From assembly GCF_014652415.1 (NCBI RefSeq), contig NZ_BMYT01000005.1, positions 62,001-126,000 of the forward strand: 64,000 nucleotides of DNA. The letters are read 5' to 3'. The notes beneath the pieces were generated by a model. The model searched no databases and was not told where the DNA came from. It was given only the letters and a program-made list of their open reading frames with translations. This DNA comes from Affinundibacterium macrobrachii. GTDB taxonomy: Bacteria; Pseudomonadota; Gammaproteobacteria; Burkholderiales; Burkholderiaceae_D. Of the stretch, positions 35,906 through 44,843 are shown piece by piece; position 1 is the stretch's first letter, and the number at the start of each line of letters is the position of its first letter. The position numbers and the translations under genes were made by a program.

Positions 35906-35959
35906 AGCGTCAAGCCCAGATTGCCGCCAGTGGCGCTTCAAGTTCAACAGTTGAGGCCT

Positions 35960-36537
35960 ATGAAATTAACTCCAACGATTCGTACTACGAGTGATCTACT
36001 TCGAAAACCAGAGCGCGAAAACTACAGAGTTCTTTATGCGCGCAATGCACTCCACAAGGCCGACCACTTTCTGAACTTCCGCATCACCACCGACTCAATG
36101 CAGGATCACCTATTAGAGCACCTTGGACAGGTTCAAGCAGGTACAGTTAAAGAGTTCCGAGAACGTTGGCAAAAGGAGTCTGCCATTCTTGCTGCCGCAG
36201 ATAACGCAAACTCCACGAAACACTTTGTGCTTAGGGACAAAAAACTAAACATCCAAAATTACCCAAAACCAAAAATGTTAGTCGCGGTAGGAGTGAGTAC
36301 GTTGATATTTACGAGGATCGGAGTGGCAATTATTACGTGCAGTTGGTATCTATTCCAGACTATTAGGCCCAGCTGTCGGACAGATCACGGCACAACCTGC
36401 ACAGGTCCATGGAGGTGGTACTTGCGTTTTGGCGCGATGAACTCACAGTACATCGGGTAAGCGTTAGAAGGCAGCGTTTCGAGAATCTCAGTAGCTCAAG
36501 GAATGATGTAAAGGTCATCGAACAAAAATTGGTTTAA
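35960..36537 (+). pseudogene. Broken hypothetical gene (frameshift and stop)
   Basis: From ATG 35960 the frame reads about 110 residues of plausible, well-structured protein (KPERENYRVLYARNALHKADHFLNF..., ending KHFVLRDKKLNIQN). Near 36250-36275 the sense passes to another frame: KTKNVSRGRSEYVDIYEDRSGNYYVQLVSIPDY, then TAG at 36364, then, in that same frame, DRSRHNLHRSMEVVLAFWRD followed by ELTVHR, to TAA at 36535. Read together they look like one gene of ~190 codons damaged by a frameshift and a nonsense codon. No function recognised. A sequencing error could explain the frameshift but not easily both lesions. Confidence 0.55.
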
Positions 36538-36557
36538 CTTTCCCTCAAACCACTAAT

Positions 36558-36663
36558 AATTAATCAACAGATTTAGCACGAAGAAAAAAAACTGCAGTCT
36601 CCTAATTGGCATTTAATGCGGAATACATTTTATTCCGTGCCAACGAGGAATTGGTGTAATCAT
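36558..36663. repeat. Dispersed ~105 bp repeat, copy A
   Basis: Aligns with 37685-37789 over its whole length at about 70% identity by eye (one gap), best at the ends (AATTAATCA...AGATTT and GCGGAAT...ATCAT). In both copies GCGGAAT is followed 28 bp later by a second GGAAT. Non-coding; an old insertion-sequence end is one explanation. Confidence 0.75.
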
Positions 36664-36755
36664 AGCGCTACTCGCTAATTTGAGAAAAATAGAGAAGGTG
36701 TGAAGCTGTCGGAAGTTTGGTTTTAGCATCATCGACGTTTAATCATTTGGTCACA

Positions 36756-37004
36756 ATACAAGTGAGACAAGTAGCCCTCTCCCACAAAGACAAGTATCAC
36801 TGATGGACTACATTGAAGCAATGAAACAGCGCATTCAAGCAATACGTCAGATGATTAGCAATTGTAGAACCTGTGCATGGCAATCTTCGCTTTGACAAAA
36901 AACTTGATGGCTGAACTTTACATAGAAAATAAGTGATTACGCAATGGCAACAGTACAGCCTCGTTCATGCCATCAAGAAATTAGCGAATCATTGATATGC
37001 GATC
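36756..37004 (+). pseudogene. Relic of an IS1182-type transposase (C-terminal part)
   Basis: Translated across frames this keeps the conserved C-terminal text of IS1182-like transposases: a first piece VRQVALSHKDK, then IVEPVHGNLRFDKKLDG (36861-36911), then TQWQQYSLVHAIKKLANH. Stops interrupt after KKLDG and TLHRK and before YAI, and a frameshift precedes IVEPV. Only the last ~80 residues of a ~500-residue protein remain, without visible ends. It marks past mobile-element activity in the accessory patch. Confidence 0.75.
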
Positions 37005-37198
37005 TAGCGAGAGTAAGTGCGACACATAAAAGGATTTACTACCTTGTACTTGCTTCAATTTGCAGCCTTATGGCACATTACTTCTTATGTAATTAAATTT
37101 CACTAATTCCATAAAAGCTTCAGAATCCTCTGCATTCTGTTTGGCTGGTTTTTTAGGTTTTTATATGCATTATTGTTAGAACTAATCGGAGAAAATAG

Positions 37199-37651
37199 AT
37201 GATCGATAATCTTAAAAAGAACTTCATAACTTTTGTCCAAGGCATTATGTTCGGTTTTGGTTTTTGTATAGCAGCATCGGTTTTATATTTTGCCTTTCAG
37301 GCAAAAACACAAGAAACGCATGAATATCGAGGCGATACAACGACCGCAACATCATCTCCAACAAAAGACAACCAATTTGCATTTCGTGATGTAGAAGAAA
37401 TTAAACGAAATGGACGTTCCTACTTTATTGGCAGGGTAAAAAACAATGGCTCATTTCCTGCGAGTGGCGTAAGTATTGAAATTAACCTATTCCTCAAGAA
37501 TAAGTTTGTTGATCAATACTCGTCGTACATTACAGGCGATATTGGACCCGGCGAAGAGAGATATTTCAAAGTTTCTTGCGGATGTAAAGAAGAGTCTCCC
37601 ACAGAACACGATAGTTATAAAGTCGGTGTTGTTGGTAGCTATAAATTCTAA
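37199..37651 (+). CDS. Membrane-anchored FxLYD-like protein
   Basis: 150 residues. An N-terminal transmembrane anchor (residues ~10-33: FVQGIMFGFGFCIAASVLYFAF) is followed by a Thr/Ser linker and one beta-sandwich domain (~62-150) whose text, YFIGRVKNNGSFPASGVSIEINLFLKNKFVDQYSSYITGDIGPGEERYFKV, follows FxLYD-type domains (G.V.N.....v.v.v.l.d..G.......I..L.PGE...F). The domain is presumably periplasmic. CGGAG lies 9 bases before ATG. It lies between the IS relic and repeat copy B. Role unknown. Confidence 0.65.
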   Translation: MIDNLKKNFITFVQGIMFGFGFCIAASVLYFAFQAKTQETHEYRGDTTTATSSPTKDNQFAFRDVEEIKRNGRSYFIGRVKNNGSFPASGVSIEINLFLKNKFVDQYSSYITGDIGPGEERYFKVSCGCKEESPTEHDSYKVGVVGSYKF

Positions 37652-37684
37652 CCTTGCATATATGGACTTGCCAAAAAGTGCAAA

Positions 37685-37789
37685 AATTAATCACTAGATT
37701 TGGCGCGAGGAAAAAGCCTACGCTCGACTATCCGGCATCTAACGCGGAATCTATCGTGTTCTGTGCCGATATGGAATCTGAGTGATCAT
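37685..37789. repeat. Dispersed ~105 bp repeat, copy B
   Basis: The partner of 36558-36663 in direct orientation (same strand). It lies 33 bp after the FxLYD-like gene, so the two copies flank the IS relic and that gene, about 1.1 kb in all. Motifs shared with copy A include AGATTTRGC, GGCATYTAA and the paired GGAAT words. Confidence 0.75.
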
Positions 37790-37900
37790 CGCCGTGAATG
37801 ATCTGGTTCAGTTGTGCTGTGATGGGTGATTCATCTCTACGTAAACGTCGATGAGAAATTGATTTTTTAACTTTCAAGTTTCGCTGTAATCTTAACTACC

Positions 37901-37924
37901 ACCGACTTCACTGCGCAAGTCGGT
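37901..37924. other. 8-bp inverted repeat downstream of the helicase gene
   Basis: Perfect 8-bp arms (37901-37908, 37917-37924) around an 8-base loop, about 120 bp after the leftward helicase stop. No adjoining T-run, so a terminator role is unproven. The rest of the 37790-38043 gap shows nothing definite. Confidence 0.35.
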
Positions 37925-38043
37925 TAATTGCAATTCACCTTGAGTAGCACGCGCTGCTGGTTCAAAAACCATTTCACAGCAACGACTCGGTAGCAGCTTT
38001 CCAAATGCTTTAGAAAAGGCTGAATTTAAAATCCTTTTGAGTG

Positions 38044-39306
38044 CTATGTCTCTTTGGTCAGCATCTGCGCCCGTAATTTATCTTTCTTATTCGGCCGTTT
38101 TCCCTTGATCCCGCCATTGGGATCGCTTGCTCTAGCAGTTTGCGCTAACGCCAATTTGTCCTCACTAGGAATAAATCCAGCAATCTGCTCTCGTGCGATT
38201 TTGATGTTGTGGCGTTTCTCGATTAAGCGGAAATGGGCTTCGTTGGCGGGATCGGCGCAGATAAAGCTGATTGCTAAGCCGGCTTCACCAGCGCGACCGG
38301 TACGGCCGATGCGGTGGGTGTAGTCATCGCTAGAACGGGGTAAATCAAAATTGACGACAACTGGTAATTGGTAAATGTCGATACCGCGCGCGGCGACATC
38401 GGTGGCGACTAAGATTTTGACGCGAGATGCTTTGAAATCGCTGATGACTTGGCTGCGTTTGCCTTGGGTTTGTTCACCGTGAAAAGCTTCGGCACTGATA
38501 TGTGCTCGACGTAATTTGGTCGATAATAAGTCGGCTGCATATTTGGTAGCGACAAAGACTAAAACGCGTGACCATTTTTCAGTTTGAAATAAATGTTTGA
38601 GTAGTTGCGTTCTCTGTGTTGCTTCAACCATGATTGCGCGTTGTGTGATGTCCGGCTTGCTCGCTTCGGTATCGGGGATATTGACACGCGCAGGGTCGTT
38701 TAATAATGTTTGCGCTAACTCAGCGACATTCGGCGCGAACGTCGCTGAGAAAAAGCAATTTTGTCTTTGTGTAGCGATTAGCGCTAAGATTTGTTTTAAT
38801 TCTTCGGCAAATCCCAATGCCAACATACGATCAGCTTCATCTAAAACGAGACAAGCGACTTGATCCAACTTGATTGCATTTTTACTGTGCAAGTCGAGTA
38901 GTCGTCCTGGCGTAGCAACCACGATATCAGCACCGCCGCGTAAATGCAGCATTTGTGGATTGATCGAAATGCCGCCGAATAAAACAGCTAACTTCGGGGG
39001 GCGTGCGGCACCCAAACTAAGACTACGCAAGGTATCTCCAACTTGTACCGCTAATTCTCTAGTAGGAACCAAAATGAGACTCTGTACTGTGCGTGCTTGG
39101 CTATGTGTAGTTTGTAAATAGCGTTCAAGTAAAGGTAGGCAATAGGCCGCAGTTTTTCCAGAGCCGGTCTGTGCGGTTGCTAGTACATCACGCCCGGTCA
39201 ACATGACGGGAATCACATCTTGTTGAATCGCTGTTGCTTGCGTATAGCCGCGCGTTTGAATCGCATTGAGTAAAGTGTTGGACAGACCGAGTTGAGAGAA
39301 AGACAT
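38044..39306 (-). CDS. rhlE: DEAD-box RNA helicase, RhlE-type
   Basis: 420 residues from ATG 39306 (a TTG at 39333 would add nine). Helicase motifs in order: Q motif (GYTQATAIQQDVIP), Walker A AQTGSGKTAAY, PTRELAVQ, GG, TPGRLLDL, DEAD in VLDEADRML, FFSATF, then the second domain with VATDVAARGID and HRIGRTGRAG. The C-terminal extension is Lys-rich and ends GIKGKRPNKKDKL, as in small RhlE-like proteins. It unwinds RNA in ribosome assembly or decay. No Shine-Dalgarno is obvious. Confidence 0.9.
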   Translation of the reverse strand: MSFSQLGLSNTLLNAIQTRGYTQATAIQQDVIPVMLTGRDVLATAQTGSGKTAAYCLPLLERYLQTTHSQARTVQSLILVPTRELAVQVGDTLRSLSLGAARPPKLAVLFGGISINPQMLHLRGGADIVVATPGRLLDLHSKNAIKLDQVACLVLDEADRMLALGFAEELKQILALIATQRQNCFFSATFAPNVAELAQTLLNDPARVNIPDTEASKPDITQRAIMVEATQRTQLLKHLFQTEKWSRVLVFVATKYAADLLSTKLRRAHISAEAFHGEQTQGKRSQVISDFKASRVKILVATDVAARGIDIYQLPVVVNFDLPRSSDDYTHRIGRTGRAGEAGLAISFICADPANEAHFRLIEKRHNIKIAREQIAGFIPSEDKLALAQTARASDPNGGIKGKRPNKKDKLRAQMLTKET

Positions 39307-39482
39307 AGTCGCAAAGTGGAGAGGGGCAAGCAAGTTGCCGACAGACGAGATTTTAAACGATATTGGTGGGGGAACTAGCTTTCTTCAAACTTGGACTTTC
39401 TTGGTGTATTCTCGCTGACGCTCGATGTTGTAAGCGAATTTTTTAGTAAGCCCTTAAACTGAGAAAAAGTAAGGATAAGAAA

Positions 39483-41630
39483 ATGAAAATAAAATATGCC
39501 TACGCAAAACATGCGTTGCAGAGAGTCGCACTATTTGTCTTTCTGAGTAGCGGTCTTAGTGTTGTTGCCGCCAACCCAAATGCCAACACAAATACCAACA
39601 CGGTCAATACTGCGTCGAGAATGATCACGCCGCAAGATTTGTGGGCGGTAAAGCGCGTCGATAATCCAGTGGTTTCGCCAGATCAAAAACACATCGCTTT
39701 TACTGTACAAACCTGGTCGTTAGAAAGAAATCGTGCGCAGAATCAGATTTGGTTAATGGATAGCCAAGGGCGCAATCAACGTCGTTTAACCACTGCCGAT
39801 GCGAGCGATAGCGCTCCCGTATGGAGCCCAGATGGTAGCCGTATTGCCTTTACCTCACGTCGCAGCGATGACGAAGCACCTGCACTGTATATTTTGCGCT
39901 TAGATGGTGGTGAAGCAGAAAAAGTTTTGGAGTTACCTTTTGGTGTGATCAATCCAAAATGGCATCCAAGTGGAGACAGTTTGATCGTCGGTACCAAGGC
40001 GATTCCTGCACTCAAAGGAAGCTGGCGTGTAGATGACATGCAAGCGATGAAAAAGGAAATGAAGCGTCGCCGTGATAGCAAGATGACGGCGAAGGTGACC
40101 GAAGATCGCGTGTATCGTTTCTTTGATCATTGGCTCACTGATGGGTTGTCCGCACATTTTTTGCAGTTTGATTTACGCAATAAATCCTTGATCGATTTAA
40201 CACCGCAATCGACGGAGCTGTTTAGTTCTTCGAGCAGCTTTGATTTTGCGGTTTCACCAGATGGCAAGTCACTGGTATATAGCGCAAATACGATTCCTGC
40301 ACCACATCACGAAGCGGATAATTCAGATTTGATTTTATTGAAATTGGATGAAATTGGAAAATCAAAAAATATCACCAATGAGAATCGTGGACCAGATTCT
40401 TCACCGAGTTTTTCTGCGGATGGCAAAAATATTTATTACACACGTACCAATACGCCTTTGTATGATGGTAGCTCAGCGAAGTTATGGCGCTATGAGGTCA
40501 GCAGCGCTAAACATAGTCCTGTAACCGAGGCACGTGATTATGCCATTGCCGAATTCCAAGCGAGCAAAGACCTTAGCAAATTGTGGATGGTCGCTGAAGA
40601 TCAAGGTGAAACCAGTATCTTCAGCAGTAAAATTGATGGCAATCAGTTTGAACGCGTGATACGTGATGCCGGTATTTCCAAACTTAAATTACTAGGCAAT
40701 CAATTGGTGTTTTTACGCAGCAGCTTTGATCGTCCGAATGAGATTTATAGTATGGACCTTGCAACTAAGACGCTGCGTCAGTTGACCGATTTTAATGATG
40801 AATTGATGGCAAATTTGAAGCTCGGTAAAGTCGAGTCTTATCAATTTAAAGGTGCGAACGATCAGTTAGTGCAAGGCTGGTTGATCTTGCCACCTGACTA
40901 CGATAAAAACAAAACTTATCCATTGCTACAACTGATGCATGGCGGGCCACATACCATGGTTGGCAATGCATTTAACTTCCGTTGGAACGCGCATGTGATG
41001 GCTGCACCGGGATATATTGTTAGCTGGGTGAATCGTCATGGTTCCACTGGCTTTGGCGAACAATTTGCTCGCAGCATTAATGCAGAATGGGGAGTTAAGC
41101 CAACACAAGATATTTTGCGTTCGAATGATTATTTGATTCAAAAGTTGGGAAATATTGATAGCAAACGTATCGCCGCTGCTGGCGCTAGTTATGGCGGTTA
41201 TTTAGCAGCTTGGTTGGCGGGTCATACTGATCGTTTCGTAACGATTATTGACCATGCGGGCGTCAATGATTTAGTTACGCAGTACGGTTCTGATTCAACC
41301 AATTACTCGTTTGAAAAAACTCTGGGCGGTAACCCTTGGAGTGACACTGAGGTGATGCAGAAAAATAATCCTATGTCGTATGCCAAGAACTTTAAGACAC
41401 CGATGCTGTTGACCCACGGTGAGCTTGATTATCGCGTACCGTATGTGAATAGCACAGCTTTGTACGGCGTTTTACAAGGGATGAAAGTGCCTTCACGATT
41501 AGTTGTTTTTCCCAACGAAAACCATTGGATATTGTCGCCACAAAATTCGGTCTATTGGTATTGGGAAGTACAAAATTGGTTGCAACGCTACATCGGTGGC
41601 ACACCGACTTTGCCGCAACCAAAGTTTTGA
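39483..41630 (+). CDS. Secreted S9-family prolyl oligopeptidase
   Basis: 715 residues with a signal sequence (~1-30, ending SVVAA). Residues ~50-430 form a beta-propeller with WSPDGSRIAFTS-type blades; the peptidase domain follows. Catalytic triad: Ser569 in GASYGGY, Asp649 in GELDYRVPY, His681 in NENHWIL. It hydrolyses peptides, possibly dipeptidyl-peptidase 5-like, in the periplasm. AAGGA lies 7 bases before ATG. It overlaps no gene and converges with the acetyltransferase at 41639. Confidence 0.93.
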   Translation: MKIKYAYAKHALQRVALFVFLSSGLSVVAANPNANTNTNTVNTASRMITPQDLWAVKRVDNPVVSPDQKHIAFTVQTWSLERNRAQNQIWLMDSQGRNQRRLTTADASDSAPVWSPDGSRIAFTSRRSDDEAPALYILRLDGGEAEKVLELPFGVINPKWHPSGDSLIVGTKAIPALKGSWRVDDMQAMKKEMKRRRDSKMTAKVTEDRVYRFFDHWLTDGLSAHFLQFDLRNKSLIDLTPQSTELFSSSSSFDFAVSPDGKSLVYSANTIPAPHHEADNSDLILLKLDEIGKSKNITNENRGPDSSPSFSADGKNIYYTRTNTPLYDGSSAKLWRYEVSSAKHSPVTEARDYAIAEFQASKDLSKLWMVAEDQGETSIFSSKIDGNQFERVIRDAGISKLKLLGNQLVFLRSSFDRPNEIYSMDLATKTLRQLTDFNDELMANLKLGKVESYQFKGANDQLVQGWLILPPDYDKNKTYPLLQLMHGGPHTMVGNAFNFRWNAHVMAAPGYIVSWVNRHGSTGFGEQFARSINAEWGVKPTQDILRSNDYLIQKLGNIDSKRIAAAGASYGGYLAAWLAGHTDRFVTIIDHAGVNDLVTQYGSDSTNYSFEKTLGGNPWSDTEVMQKNNPMSYAKNFKTPMLLTHGELDYRVPYVNSTALYGVLQGMKVPSRLVVFPNENHWILSPQNSVYWYWEVQNWLQRYIGGTPTLPQPKF

Positions 41631-41638
41631 TTTTTAAA

Positions 41639-42118
41639 TCAATACAGATAAGCCATTAAGGCTTCGTCGAGATAGCGGTTTTCGCTCTGCAGGTAGGTGT
41701 ATTTACGCAATACACCTTCTTGTTGAAAACCGCATTTTTCATACAGTGCAATCGCACGCGCATTTTCTACGCTGACACTTAATTCTATGCGCTTGAGGTT
41801 TCTTGTTTTTCCTAATGCAATAATCCCCGCAAACATCTTTTGCGCGAACCCTTGACCGGAAAAACGAGGATCAATCGCAACACCACCAAGATAAGCAATA
41901 TGCGCAGTTCTGTACTTTAAAGGGATGAGCTTGAACATGCCGATCGGGATATGATTGACCTCAAATACATACAACACCTCATCATCCAGCAATTGCTGAA
42001 AAATCGGCGCGAATGCTGATTTTTCCATAGGCTCATAGAGCAGAAATGGATTAATCTCTGGGTGCATGTATAAGTGGTAAATAAATTCAAAATCATCGGC
42101 GTTGCTTAATCTATGCAT
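41639..42118 (-). CDS. GNAT-family N-acetyltransferase
   Basis: 159 residues, one GNAT domain. AHIAYLGGVAIDPRFSGQGFAQKMFAGIIALGK contains the acetyl-CoA loop (RFSGQGFA), followed by LKRIELSVSVENARAIALYEKCGFQQEGVLRKY, the second core motif. The N-terminus (EFIYHLYMHPEINPFLLYEPM) is typical of the RimJ/RimL-like subgroup that acetylates amines, polyamines or ribosomal proteins. Acceptor unknown. ATG at 42118. Confidence 0.88.
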   Translation of the reverse strand: MHRLSNADDFEFIYHLYMHPEINPFLLYEPMEKSAFAPIFQQLLDDEVLYVFEVNHIPIGMFKLIPLKYRTAHIAYLGGVAIDPRFSGQGFAQKMFAGIIALGKTRNLKRIELSVSVENARAIALYEKCGFQQEGVLRKYTYLQSENRYLDEALMAYLY

Positions 42119-42247
42119 GCTGTTTGGCTTTCGTTGTTAGTTGAAATTGAACCTGTTACTGCATTTTCATCTACGTTTTCATTTGATACTCAGCTTATGC
42201 CAAAATGATGCATATTTGCTGAGATTGCAGCCTTATAATAAAAATTT

Positions 42248-43615
42248 ATGAAAAAAATAGCGATTATTGGAGCAGGATTTAGCGGCTTGCTTACTGCGAT
42301 TCAATTAGTCAAACAAAGTCAAGGTAGTCAAATACATATTTCGCTCATTGATCAAAATCCTTACCCTGGTAGAGGATTAGCTTATGGTACACGCGATGAT
42401 AATTTGTTGTTGAACGTACCCGCGGGGAATATGAGTGCTTTCCCCGATGATACGCAACACTTTGTTGAATATTGCCAAGAGATTGATCCAGCTTTTCATG
42501 AAGGAACATTTGTTTCTAGACGAATTTACGGTGACTACTTAGAAGATTTATTAGCCAAAGCAAAGAAGGAATTCGGATCAAGTTTTGAAATAATTTGCGC
42601 TAATGTGTTGGCTGTAAAAAGAATTGGCAATGAAAGATTTTCTGTAAAAACCGCATTAGGACACAGCTTGGTGTTCGACAGAGTCGTGTTGGCTCTAGGA
42701 CACTTTGAATCACGTAATCCATTCCCTCAGAAGCAATTGGATACCGATAGCAATGTATTTTTGACGAAAAAAGATATTCCAAATCTTTGCCAAAATGCGC
42801 ATCAACAATCGCTTGTCGTAATAGGTAGTGGTCTCACTGCAATTGACTTGATTTTTCAATTAAGTAGTGCAGGGGTGAATAAAAAGATTTTACTTATTTC
42901 TCGGCGGGGTTTGGTACCGCAGTCGCATCGTGTGAATCCTAAAGTTCCGGCAAGACAAATGTCAGATATTCTTGCCGAAGTTCCGAGTACAGTGAGGGCT
43001 TTTCTGCGCGCTATACGATTTGAAATATCGCGTCGTCAAAATAGCGGAGGTAATTGGCGAGATGTGATCAATGAGCTACGTCCTCATATCCCAGAGATAT
43101 GGTCGCGCTTGCCTTTTGATGAACGACGTCGATTTTTAACAAAAGTATTGCCATATTGGGATACCCATCGTCACCGATTGGCTCCAATTGCGTATAAACG
43201 ATTTATATCTCTAATTGAGTCTGGGCTGGTTGAAGTGCTTGCAGCAAGACTTGAAAGTGTGCAGCCAATTGCTTCAGGGTGGCGTTTGCAAATCAAAAAA
43301 CGCGGACAAGAAATTGTGGAAGAAATAGACGCGATAGGTATGTTTAACTGCACTGGTCCCAATAGTGATATTCATCAAATTCGCGACCCATTAATACAGC
43401 AGTTAGTAAATGATGGAATGATTTGCGCAGACCAATTACGTATTGGCATATCGACGACGTCAAATTACCAAACTTTGGGCAAAGAGGGGCAAGAGGTCAA
43501 GGACCTTTTTTATATAGGACCGATGCTAAAAGCGAGTTACTGGGAAGCTATAGCTGTTCCTGAGTTACGCGTACATGCAGCGAAACTGGCTATGGAGATC
43601 TTAGATCGTCTTTAA
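42248..43615 (+). CDS. FAD/NAD(P)-binding protein (NAD_binding_9 type)
   Basis: 455 residues. N-terminal FAD fold IAIIGAGFSGLLTAIQLV, then PYPGRGLAYGT and LLLNVPAGNMSAFPDD, both hallmarks of the FAD-NAD(P)-binding family (pfam13454) of uncertain chemistry. A second dinucleotide motif VVIGSGLTAIDLIF (~185-198) suggests NAD(P)H use. Proteins of this family occur in some amino-acid or secondary-metabolite monooxygenase clusters, but the neighbours here (acetyltransferase, binding protein) do not specify a pathway. No signal peptide. Confidence 0.85.
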   Translation: MKKIAIIGAGFSGLLTAIQLVKQSQGSQIHISLIDQNPYPGRGLAYGTRDDNLLLNVPAGNMSAFPDDTQHFVEYCQEIDPAFHEGTFVSRRIYGDYLEDLLAKAKKEFGSSFEIICANVLAVKRIGNERFSVKTALGHSLVFDRVVLALGHFESRNPFPQKQLDTDSNVFLTKKDIPNLCQNAHQQSLVVIGSGLTAIDLIFQLSSAGVNKKILLISRRGLVPQSHRVNPKVPARQMSDILAEVPSTVRAFLRAIRFEISRRQNSGGNWRDVINELRPHIPEIWSRLPFDERRRFLTKVLPYWDTHRHRLAPIAYKRFISLIESGLVEVLAARLESVQPIASGWRLQIKKRGQEIVEEIDAIGMFNCTGPNSDIHQIRDPLIQQLVNDGMICADQLRIGISTTSNYQTLGKEGQEVKDLFYIGPMLKASYWEAIAVPELRVHAAKLAMEILDRL

Positions 43616-43691
43616 GTGAAGTTGATACCTGAGGATGATCAGTAAGATTGATTGGATCAATAATGCATGAACAACGCACGAGTATATTTGC

Positions 43692-44462
43692 TTACTCTCG
43701 ATAGCGATTAAAAATACGTTTTAACTCGCCCGATTTTTGTAAGCTGATGAGCGCTTCTTCTATCATTTTTACATGGCTGTCAGGCAGATTTTTTCTTAAG
43801 CCCATATAGAATTTCTCTGATAATTTGGGGCTATCTAATAGGCGTATTTCTTTTGAGAATCCTGAATGTCTAATTGAGGTTTTGATTCCGGGTGAGCGGT
43901 GGCAGTAAAAGCGACCACGACCTGCGAGTAGTTTTCTTAAATTCGAGATGGATGAAGTGGCACCATAGTCGATTTTTAAACCGCCCATCTTTTGCAAGAT
44001 GTCAGTGATGCCAAATCCTCTGATCACTAAGATTGTCCCTTCATCACCTAAGGCTCGAATATCATCCCAGCTATCAATTTGAATGGGGTCGTCCGCTCTG
44101 ACTGCGAGTAGATAATCAACTGTAAACAGTGGTGTGTTGAGTAGTTTATATTGAGCAGTGTTTCGATCAATATTTTGTACTCCGCAAATAGCATCAATGC
44201 GATTTTCAAGGAAATTCGCATCAATGCGTAGGCGTGGCATCCAAGTTTGGTCGCCGCGAAATTGAATTTCAGGGAAGCGTTTCTCAATTGCACGGAAGAT
44301 ATCGACGCAAATACCGCCGATCGCCGCTTTACCATCATGGTGAATTGCAATGTATTTGGGTTCAGAGGATTCTTGGGCAGCGGTGCGAATGACGATCTCC
44401 GCAGCGGCAGGCAGGTGTATGCAGAAAAGAATGATGGCTAAAATGCGTCGCCAAGTGATCAT
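43692..44462 (-). CDS. Periplasmic solute-binding protein, family 3
   Basis: 256 residues from ATG 44462; GGGG 6 bases upstream decides for it over TTG 44474. Signal peptide ends near AAAEI (~20). The mature protein follows SBP family 3: VDIFRAIEKRFPEIQF early, LNTPLFTVDYLLAVR at the hinge and SEKFYMGLRKNLPDSHVKMIEEALISLQKSGELKRIF at the end. Family members bind polar amino acids or related ligands, some acting as sensors without a permease. No ABC permease or ATPase gene is adjacent, so a stand-alone or sensing role is plausible. Confidence 0.8.
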   Translation of the reverse strand: MITWRRILAIILFCIHLPAAAEIVIRTAAQESSEPKYIAIHHDGKAAIGGICVDIFRAIEKRFPEIQFRGDQTWMPRLRIDANFLENRIDAICGVQNIDRNTAQYKLLNTPLFTVDYLLAVRADDPIQIDSWDDIRALGDEGTILVIRGFGITDILQKMGGLKIDYGATSSISNLRKLLAGRGRFYCHRSPGIKTSIRHSGFSKEIRLLDSPKLSEKFYMGLRKNLPDSHVKMIEEALISLQKSGELKRIFNRYRE

Positions 44463-44843
44463 AAATTGCCCCAAACTTTTAAAGATACGAGTCTATCTTT
44501 AAAATTTCTTAATGAATTCGCATTGTACTCCTTAATATACTAAGCGTTGAAGACCTGATCTTTAAAGAATGCAAACTGTTGTCAAAGTAAGTGAGATTGT
44601 ATTTCTATACATTGTTTTCTTGATCTTTGGTGTACGAATTAGGAAGAAGGAGGGGTAATTGACTTTGATGAAGATAAGTTAAATTCACAAACAGCTCTAC
44701 TTATTGCCCTTTACTATTGCAATTGAATTAGCATTCCTGCCGCTACACTCTTTCTAATACCTGATCCAGCTGCGGCATATTTTCGCTGACAGGATAGTTC
44801 TGAATAAATTCGGTAGTGATAACCACGATGAGTGAGGGGATGC
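44463..44843. other. Divergent promoter region
   Basis: About 380 bp between the binding protein and the carboxylate-amine ligase, strongly AT-rich in its centre (44,500-44,720). No gene or clear operator seen. AGGGG before 44844 is the ligase Shine-Dalgarno. Confidence 0.4.

Noticed and set aside
35535..35954. A 139-residue reading frame overlapping the small membrane gene
   Set aside because: Lacks a Shine-Dalgarno and shows no domain or membrane pattern; the GTG 35516 frame is better supported.
35392..35960. Integron attC-type sites flanking the GC-rich small gene
   Set aside because: GTTAGC-like words and small palindromes occur at 35494 and 35910-35950, but the full GTTRRRY and RYYYAAC core pair was not found and there is no integrase in view.
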